Shown one piece after another: positions 31,801 to 36,950 of a stretch of 36,950 bases of DNA. The stretch is from positions 1 through 36,950 of the forward strand of contig DAOWEJ010000090.1 of assembly GCA_030638575.1 (NCBI GenBank), written 5' to 3'. The first letter of the stretch is position 1; each line of letters begins with the position of its first letter. The position numbers were made by a program, and so were the translations under genes. This DNA is from Deltaproteobacteria bacterium (GTDB lineage: Bacteria > Desulfobacterota > Desulfobacteria > Desulfobacterales > JAUWMJ01). The notes beneath the pieces are model-generated. The model worked only from the letters and a program-made list of their open reading frames with translations. It had not been told where the DNA came from and did no database searches.

Positions 31801-34555
31801 TCAATGGGCTTTTGTCTCGCTGCCCCAGGGAAGCAGTGCTGCTCTTTCGGATCCTGCCGCAGCCAACCCAACCTTTACGGCGGATGTTACCGGGACCTAT
31901 GAATTGCAGCTTGTGGTCAACGACGGCACGGTTGACGGCCCGCCGGATGCGGTAACAATCACCGCTGCCGTTCCGATGATTTCTGTGCCGGATGTGACCG
32001 GACTAGTACAAACAGAGGCGGAATCACAGATTACTGCCGTCGGTCTTGCCGTCGGTACGATAACCACCGAATACCATACTGCGGTACTGGAAAATCATGT
32101 AATAAGCCAAAATCCGATTGCCGAAACATCGGTGGAAGAAAACAGCACGGTTGATTTAATCGTTTCTCTGGGGCCGGCTCCTGCTCTTACAGTCGGCATC
32201 AGCGCCTATCCTGAATTCATTCAGCAGGGTGAATCATCAACTCTTACATGGAGTTCAACCAATGCCGATTCGGCTGATATTGATCAGGGTATCGGGTCGG
32301 TTCCTGTAAACGGCACGATAACTGTGTCACCTGCTGAGACGACAGTTTATACTATTATGGTAATAGGTCCGGGAGGCTCGTCAACAGCAAGCACTACCGT
32401 TACTGTTAACTATCCGCCTCCGCTGACTCAAACTGAACTACCTATTGACGTAGATTTATATAGTTTTGGGTATTCCGTAGACATTAGTGGCAACTATACA
32501 ATAGTTGCCGCGGGATCTTCAGGTGCCGGTGTCGTTTTGATTTATAAACGTGAAGGATCCGTTTGGATTCAGCAGGCAAGGCTGATTCCCGATGATTTTG
32601 AATCAGGAAAATATTATGCTCATTCCGTTGGTGTCAGCGGCGACTACGCTGTAATCGGAGCTACTAATACCGACAATTCAACAGGTGAGGTATACATCTT
32701 TAAGCGTGAGGGAGACGTGTGGAACCAGCAGCAAAAGCTGGTTTCACCAATTGCCAACGATGATTATGGAGAATCGGTAAGCATCGATGGCGATTACGTC
32801 ATTGTAGGCGCTTCACATGCTCCGGCAGGTGACGATCGGCCGGGTGCCGCCTATATATTCAAACGGGAAGGAGACAGCTGGGCCCAGCAGGCCAAGCTGT
32901 CTGTTGCAGATCATCCGAATGATTATAATTTCGGCAAATCTGTAACAATTCACGATGATTATGCAATTATTGGAGCGACTGATTACGCGGAACACCCAGT
33001 ATATACCAGTGCATATAGAGGTTGTGCTTTTATCTTTAAACGGACCGGATCAGTATGGATCGAGCAAGCCAAACTTATCGCCGGCAATGATTTGTTTGAT
33101 AGCAGTTTTGGCTATTCGGTAGCAATTCATGGCGAATATGCCATGGCCGGCGGATCGAACGATGAAAATGATCTGGGTGCTGTCTATATTTACAAGTATG
33201 ACGGCACCGCATGGACAAAACAGGTTAAGTTTGCTGGTGATAATATTTGGGGGTACGGCGGATTTGGGTATTCCGTAGCCCTCCATGAAGGGCATGCTGT
33301 TGTCGGCGCTCCATGGGCCGAACCAGAATCCGGTTATTATCCTTTGCCAGGTGCGGCATACCTTTTTAAGCTTGGCGAAAACGGCTGGGAGCTCCAACAA
33401 AAGGTATACGGTACTCCTGGAGGAATAGACGAAATAGGACCCGAGTTTGGCACATCTGTCGCCATGGATGGTGCATACTTTATTGTTGGGGCTCCATATA
33501 CGAAAAACGAAAATGGAGAATATGTGGGTGCCGCCTATATTTATTTTAATGGCGATACAACAGTCACAATAGACGCAGCGCCTTCTGAAATTGTCATTGG
33601 TCAATCCGCCACGCTTTCGTGGACCTCTATCAATGCGGACACGGTAACAATTGACCAGGGAATTGGCGACGTCGATGTCAATGGCTCAATCACTGTAACC
33701 CCTGGCCAGACAACCACTTACTCCATTACGGCAACAGGCGCCGGCGGAAATGAAACGGATCACGTCACGATCAGTGTCATACCTCCGGTTCCTCCGGTGG
33801 TAAGTTTTAACACCCTGGAAAATAGGATTGATCCCGGTAATTCCACTACCCTTTGGTGGAATACCACCTATGCAGATTCCTGCAGTATTGCTCCGGCTAT
33901 CGGTATTGTGAATCTTAATGATTCTATTACCGTATCACCGGCCGAAACCACAACCTACACGATCACCGCAACCGGTCCGGGAGGCACGACAACTGAAACC
34001 GTTAATTTAATCGTGGCTTTTGAACCTACGGTCAACATTACAGCAGCTCCCGAAACTATTTCACCGGGCGAATCATCCACCCTGACATGGAGTTCAACTT
34101 ATGCCGACTCCGTCACTATAGAACCGGATATCGGCAATGTGGATTTAGCTGGTTCGCTGGATGTCTCCCCCCTTGGTACTACGGTGTATACCATCACCGC
34201 CACCGGTCCCGGGGGAACATCTTCGGGCAGTACTACTGTGCAGGTACAGGCCCTGCCGCCCGTAGCTACGCTAACCGCCGAGCCGGATACGATTGACGAT
34301 GGAGAATCCTCAACGCTTACCTGGGATACCACCTATGCCGATTCGGTCATTATAGAGCCTGATGTTGGCAGTGTCGGTCTGAGCGGAAGTGTCTCGGTAT
34401 CACCTACATCGTCCACTAACTATACCCTGACGGCCACCGGTCCATATGGGTCCGCCCAGCGCAGTGTGACTGTTACAGTTCAAAAACTACCGGGTATCTA
34501 TTATGAATACGACGCATTGGGCAGGATCAAGAAAATCATTCGGATACCTAAATAA
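28898..34555 (+). CDS. Giant secreted mosaic protein: carboxypeptidase-regulatory-like repeats, Ig-like, PKD, PASTA, FG-GAP propeller, YD tail
   Basis: The protein has 1,885 residues. A Sec signal covers residues 1-31 (cleavage near ICTA-A). By eye the domains are: nine CarboxypepD_reg-like repeats (about 35-762, each with YLF.E.G.Y...T...G...F.L....YK.RADY.G.QFWS); Ig-like 1 (764-838); a cadherin-like 'VAVDD..STDED' domain (838-930); PKD-like (931-1025); PASTA-like (1028-1093); Ig-like 2 (1098-1172); seven FG-GAP repeats (about 1181-1551); Ig-like 3-6 (1554-1862); and a C-terminal YD motif YYEYDALGRIKKI. Repeats 2-9 form ABC triplets with an exact 729-bp spacing. GGAGG lies 7 bases before the ATG. 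It has no membrane anchor or LPXTG. A SpvB/TcdB gene follows. It is probably an extracellular adhesin-like or delivery partner; no enzyme domain was seen. Confidence 0.88.
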   Translation: MMKKVAELKLSTWLAVTAFTVLFFTAVICTAADGILQVTVEKEAQNPIEGITVYLFNENGTYLNQNQVTDSAGNVEFNLSEGTYKIRADYLGYQFWSQIYSIDGDISGTLTIAHQDITITVQGEYQGLQPLSGLQVYLFTESGAYQSQARTTNESGQVFFSLPERAYKVRADYLGQQFWSDPFTWQNTPVTVPMSDAEITVTGAGLPLEGVNVYVFSSSGSYLSMSDTTGSDGKVIFRLPAGAYKFRADYQSSQYWTDEETLTAGQVNPISISTGGGALNLTVLKGPGNPLTGVNCYAFSEAGTYLGMSAATDSNGQVAFNLSDGSYKIRVDYLGYQFWSKIYSIDGDISGTLTIAHQDITITVQGEYQGMQPLAGLPVYLFTESGAYQSHARTTNANGQVFFNLPEQSYKVRADYLGRQFWSDPFTWQNTPVSIPMSDAEITVTGAGLPLEGVNVYVFSSSGSYLSMSDTTGSDGKVTFRLPAGAYKFRADYQSSQYWTDEETITAGQVNPISISTGGGALSFTVLKGPGNPLTSVNCYVFNEAGTYLGMSAATDSNGQVAFNLSDGSYKIRVDYLGYQFWSQVYSVAGDISGTLTIAHQDITITVQGEYQGMQPLAGLPVYLFTESGAYQSQARTTNADGQVFFNLPERAYKVRADYLGQQFWSDPFTWQNTPVTIQEGMVEIHITRSGVDVNGARVYLFNQSGSYLSRYETTDATGKVQFRLPSRIYKFRADEGGDQAWSSEIQITAGIVNNVSIDFSPVSVIISAAPETIHVGQTSTLTWNSTNADSATIDQGIGSVAVSGSTVVSPAETTTYTITVTGTQGSAVASTTVTVTNNPPVAVDDFISTDEDMPITAIAVLANDSDPDGDTVSIRDFTQPSHGTAGSNGDGTLTYTPDADFNGSDSFTYTITDGTSESPPATVTITINPVNDPPVANAGADQSVNRGDTVSLDGTLSSDVDGNVLTYQWAFVSLPQGSSAALSDPAAANPTFTADVTGTYELQLVVNDGTVDGPPDAVTITAAVPMISVPDVTGLVQTEAESQITAVGLAVGTITTEYHTAVLENHVISQNPIAETSVEENSTVDLIVSLGPAPALTVGISAYPEFIQQGESSTLTWSSTNADSADIDQGIGSVPVNGTITVSPAETTVYTIMVIGPGGSSTASTTVTVNYPPPLTQTELPIDVDLYSFGYSVDISGNYTIVAAGSSGAGVVLIYKREGSVWIQQARLIPDDFESGKYYAHSVGVSGDYAVIGATNTDNSTGEVYIFKREGDVWNQQQKLVSPIANDDYGESVSIDGDYVIVGASHAPAGDDRPGAAYIFKREGDSWAQQAKLSVADHPNDYNFGKSVTIHDDYAIIGATDYAEHPVYTSAYRGCAFIFKRTGSVWIEQAKLIAGNDLFDSSFGYSVAIHGEYAMAGGSNDENDLGAVYIYKYDGTAWTKQVKFAGDNIWGYGGFGYSVALHEGHAVVGAPWAEPESGYYPLPGAAYLFKLGENGWELQQKVYGTPGGIDEIGPEFGTSVAMDGAYFIVGAPYTKNENGEYVGAAYIYFNGDTTVTIDAAPSEIVIGQSATLSWTSINADTVTIDQGIGDVDVNGSITVTPGQTTTYSITATGAGGNETDHVTISVIPPVPPVVSFNTLENRIDPGNSTTLWWNTTYADSCSIAPAIGIVNLNDSITVSPAETTTYTITATGPGGTTTETVNLIVAFEPTVNITAAPETISPGESSTLTWSSTYADSVTIEPDIGNVDLAGSLDVSPLGTTVYTITATGPGGTSSGSTTVQVQALPPVATLTAEPDTIDDGESSTLTWDTTYADSVIIEPDVGSVGLSGSVSVSPTSSTNYTLTATGPYGSAQRSVTVTVQKLPGIYYEYDALGRIKKIIRIPK
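29231..30940 (+). repeat. 729-bp tandem repeat coding for the ABC supra-repeat
   Basis: The marker ATTGCACACCAGGATATCAC occurs at 29231 and 29960 and, with one change, at 30689, so spacing is 729 bp both times. Stretches such as GAAATCACGGTAACCGGAGC to the end of the C module are nearly identical between copies 1 and 2, with mostly silent differences. The third copy diverges in its last module (about 30930 on). Confidence 0.85.
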
Positions 34556-34632
34556 CAGTACTAGGAATAACAGGTATACGGGTTAATAGTATCAATACAG
34601 CATTCGGTAAACATTTTTGGGGGATATCTAAA

Positions 34633-36950
34633 ATGTACATTTTCAAAAACAGCATCTTGAAACACCTGGTGGTTATCGGAGTTTTTACAGCGACTATCCT
34701 TGGGCCTTTTTTCATTGCTTACGCAGAAGAAGAAACAGAATATGATCCGGTTTTAAATCCACAATTGATTCAAGCCGGCTTTTTAACCAAGAGTATAAAT
34801 ATCTCCAATTCCGGCACTGCATCCTTCAGCATACCTATCGAAGTCCCACCGGGGCGGGGTGGTATCGCGGTGCCCAATCTTTCGTTGCAATATTGCAGCA
34901 GCGGGTCAAACGGCTGGATCGGGGTTGGCTGGGATCTGGATGTGGGCTCAATCCAGCGAAAAACCAAATACGGTCTGGATTACACCGGTAACGATTTTGT
35001 CGTTAATGGTTCAACCGAATTGGTATCGCGAACAGACTGGGGTTCTAACTATTTCGGTGCTAAAATAGAAGAAGCATTCACGAAATATCAATTCATTTCC
35101 CCTGAAGCTGGCTGGGTAGCCACCCATAAAGACGGTACCCGCTACTATTACGGCAGTGATGCCGATTCGAGGCAGGAAAATGTGCACGGGGTATTCAAAT
35201 GGTGTCTGGATCGGATTGAGGACACCAATGGCAATACCATGTCCGTCGAATATGTAAAAGATCAAGGCCGGATATACCCAAGCCGTATAAACTATACCGA
35301 TGATTTAAATTATGTAACCTTCACCCTTGAAGACCGTCCGGATATCACAATCAGCTATAACACACATAGCGAGGTAAAAACCGCTAAAAGACTGGCTGAC
35401 ATCAGTGTTTACGGCAACAATCAACTGACCCGGCAGTACGTTTTGGAATACGAAATAGGAGCCTCCAGTGCACGCTCCAGGTTAAACGTGATCAATGTGG
35501 ATCCGCTGCTGCCGCCGATTATAATAGCCTATCAGGAGGGTAATGACGGTTCTTTTAATGTTATAGATTATATAGAAGAACCTGATGCATCTGGTTTATA
35601 TGGCGCGAACACCGTGTTTTTTACGGATGTTAACGGAGATGCGCGTGCAGATATGGTTAGGCGTGACACTTCTAGTATTTATACATACTTAGGTCAGGAC
35701 GACGGCTCTTTTTCCGATGTGATTACTACCGATGGCACCTATAGCTGTATTTTAGCAGGTTGTATGCTAACTGGCGATGTGAACGGAGACGGATGGGTTG
35801 ATCTTATCGCACGGGGAAGCCACGATCATGAATACAACTCTTTTCTTTCCAAGGGAGACGGGTCATTTGTATACGCAGGAACAAGCAATACATTAGTTTA
35901 TGCTTATCCTGTTAATAGGGCGATATTAGCCGATATGAACCGAGACGGCAAGGCAGACCTGGTCAAGTTTGGACCGCTTGGCAACCCTGTTGTGTTTATC
36001 CATTATGCAATGTCTGATGGGTCAGGAATGTTTGAACAAAGTGGAATTAGTTCGTCATTAAATTTTCTTGATGGCCAGTGGACCGATCTTGGGGATGTTA
36101 ATGGTGATGGTTTACCCGATTTGATTCGACTTTTATATGGGGTGACTGGTGTTGAAGTTTATTTGGCCAATGAGGATGGTAAATTTCCCAGTGTTGGAAT
36201 AACGTCTGATATGGACGGATTTATGCATAGGTTGTTCAACCTGACAATGGATGTAAATGCAGATGGACTTACCGATGTCATTACATATTCTTACACAGAT
36301 GATTATAAAAACGTCCATGTGCATCTTTCAAAAGGCGATGGCACGTTCAGTGAGCCCAAAACGAGTGCGGCAAGTCGCCGTAGTATTTTATATGGGGCGA
36401 TTTTTTACGCCGACGTTAATGGTGACGGTTATCCTGATTTAGTTTACCGCGATTTTCATGAGAGCAATCTTGATGGAGGGTATCTCGATGTCTATTTCGG
36501 TAAGGGAGACGGTACTTTTGCAGAAAATGCCACCACTACGGCATGGGCACTGGGATGGCCGGGGATGGAGATGATGCATTTTGCAGACATCAATGGCGAT
36601 GGTATGGATGACTTCATATCCCGAGTTGTCGATGATAATTATATCTATCTTGCCGCCGAGACCCCGCCAGACCTCCTCACCAGTAAAACAGACAGTTACG
36701 GCGCTGTAACTACCGTTGAATATAGGCCTTCATCCAATTACTTAAATTATGGACTACCCTATGTGGTTCAAACGGTCTCTTCCGTTGAAATTAACGATGG
36801 CCTGGGGGGGCTTTCCACCACAACCTACAATTATAACCAGGGATATTATGATGTTGTGGATCGTGAGTACAGGGGCTTTCATGAAGTGTCGAAGACCAAC
36901 CCGGATTCAACCCGGACGATTGACTACTATCACGTCCTGGATGATGTTAA
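34633..36950 (+). CDS. SpvB/TcdB-type toxin-complex-like protein (5' part; cut by window end)
   Basis: The frame is open from ATG 34633 (GGGGG nine bases upstream) to the window end, 772 codons plus two bases. It has a Sec signal (1-31, ending IAYA-EE). Residues 62-300 are an SpvB-like domain (FSIPIEVPPGRGGIAVPNLS, WIGVGWDLD). Seven calcium-binding D.N.DG..D motifs (for example DVNGDGWVDL, DVNGDGLPDL, DINGDGMDDF) are spaced by about 50-60 residues from about 329 to 660, a VCBS/FG-GAP propeller. From about 678 there is a TcdB_toxin_midN-like region (KTDSYGAVTTVEYRPSS, YNYNQGYYDVVDREYRGF). TcB proteins with Rhs repeats normally continue for about 700-1,500 more residues. The gene lies 77 bp after the giant mosaic gene and is probably co-transcribed with it. 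Confidence 0.85.
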   Translation, partial: MYIFKNSILKHLVVIGVFTATILGPFFIAYAEEETEYDPVLNPQLIQAGFLTKSINISNSGTASFSIPIEVPPGRGGIAVPNLSLQYCSSGSNGWIGVGWDLDVGSIQRKTKYGLDYTGNDFVVNGSTELVSRTDWGSNYFGAKIEEAFTKYQFISPEAGWVATHKDGTRYYYGSDADSRQENVHGVFKWCLDRIEDTNGNTMSVEYVKDQGRIYPSRINYTDDLNYVTFTLEDRPDITISYNTHSEVKTAKRLADISVYGNNQLTRQYVLEYEIGASSARSRLNVINVDPLLPPIIIAYQEGNDGSFNVIDYIEEPDASGLYGANTVFFTDVNGDARADMVRRDTSSIYTYLGQDDGSFSDVITTDGTYSCILAGCMLTGDVNGDGWVDLIARGSHDHEYNSFLSKGDGSFVYAGTSNTLVYAYPVNRAILADMNRDGKADLVKFGPLGNPVVFIHYAMSDGSGMFEQSGISSSLNFLDGQWTDLGDVNGDGLPDLIRLLYGVTGVEVYLANEDGKFPSVGITSDMDGFMHRLFNLTMDVNADGLTDVITYSYTDDYKNVHVHLSKGDGTFSEPKTSAASRRSILYGAIFYADVNGDGYPDLVYRDFHESNLDGGYLDVYFGKGDGTFAENATTTAWALGWPGMEMMHFADINGDGMDDFISRVVDDNYIYLAAETPPDLLTSKTDSYGAVTTVEYRPSSNYLNYGLPYVVQTVSSVEINDGLGGLSTTTYNYNQGYYDVVDREYRGFHEVSKTNPDSTRTIDYYHVLDDV

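Noticed and set aside
33050..33604. Minus-strand frame of 184 codons inside the giant gene
   Set aside because: Antisense shadow of the FG-GAP repeat region; no ribosome site or motif.
1..36950. tRNA, rRNA or riboswitch genes
   Set aside because: None could be recognised by reading; a covariance-model search would be decisive and was not possible.

Overview
The window looks like a chromosomal segment of an AT-rich, Gram-negative bacterium, most likely a deltaproteobacterium (Desulfobacterota, Desulfobacterales-like). The evidence is gene content and order: pdxJ-nnr-tsaE-lysC, phoH-pgpH-ybeY, a FlgM-associated DVU0524-like protein, KdsD (Kdo, hence LPS), Sec and lipoprotein signals, and intergenic spaces packed with short palindromic or inverted-repeat elements. 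This assignment is inferred from gene families; no rRNA or tRNA gene was seen that could confirm it.

Layout. 1-2260 is an accessory patch: the tail of an IS4-like transposase, a small unknown ORF, a stand-alone AAA ATPase with a clear promoter and operator-like palindrome, and a four-helix-bundle gene broken by an in-frame TGA. 2325-9594 is housekeeping: rmlB, pyrF, then on the minus strand pdxJ > nnr > tsaE > lysC > a possible 32-residue membrane peptide. 9154-12939 is the minus-strand operon phoH > pgpH-type HD phosphohydrolase > ybeY. 13442-16515 (plus) carries cvpA, mazG, hisH and hisF. 16548-21822 (minus) carries a DVU0524-like protein, a Nudix hydrolase directly behind a class II aldolase, a 389-403-residue protein with a divergent RelA/SpoT-like pattern, an ABM-domain protein and a DUF4124 protein. 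22177-25380 (plus) has a GAF/HD-GYP protein and an LpoA-like lipoprotein. 25663-28299 (minus) has a 6-phosphofructokinase and kdsD.

The most unusual part is 28898-36950. A 1,885-residue secreted mosaic protein has nine carboxypeptidase-regulatory-like repeats arranged as a 243-residue ABC supra-repeat, six Ig-like domains, cadherin-like, PKD-like and PASTA domains, seven FG-GAP repeats, and a single Rhs-type YD motif as its last residues. It is followed 77 bp later by the start of a SpvB/TcdB-type protein (cut by the window end) that has its own Sec signal peptide and seven calcium-binding FG-GAP/VCBS-type motifs. The two are probably co-transcribed. They may form a Sec-exported relative of the TcB/Rhs shell system with a new adhesin-like partner. 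A cluster of ATGTGCACA palindromes lies upstream.

A second theme is intergenic mobile or palindromic DNA. At least six families are visible: GATGGCGTCGTAAAAAGTC-ended elements (three copies), CGCAGAG-type composite elements (several), a GAGACCTT-ended element that splits hisH from hisF, an ACTACTCA-ended element upstream of the aldolase, a mini-hairpin array between pdxJ and nnr, and a four-helix-bundle cassette whose second, deleted copy exactly fills the gap between two convergent genes.
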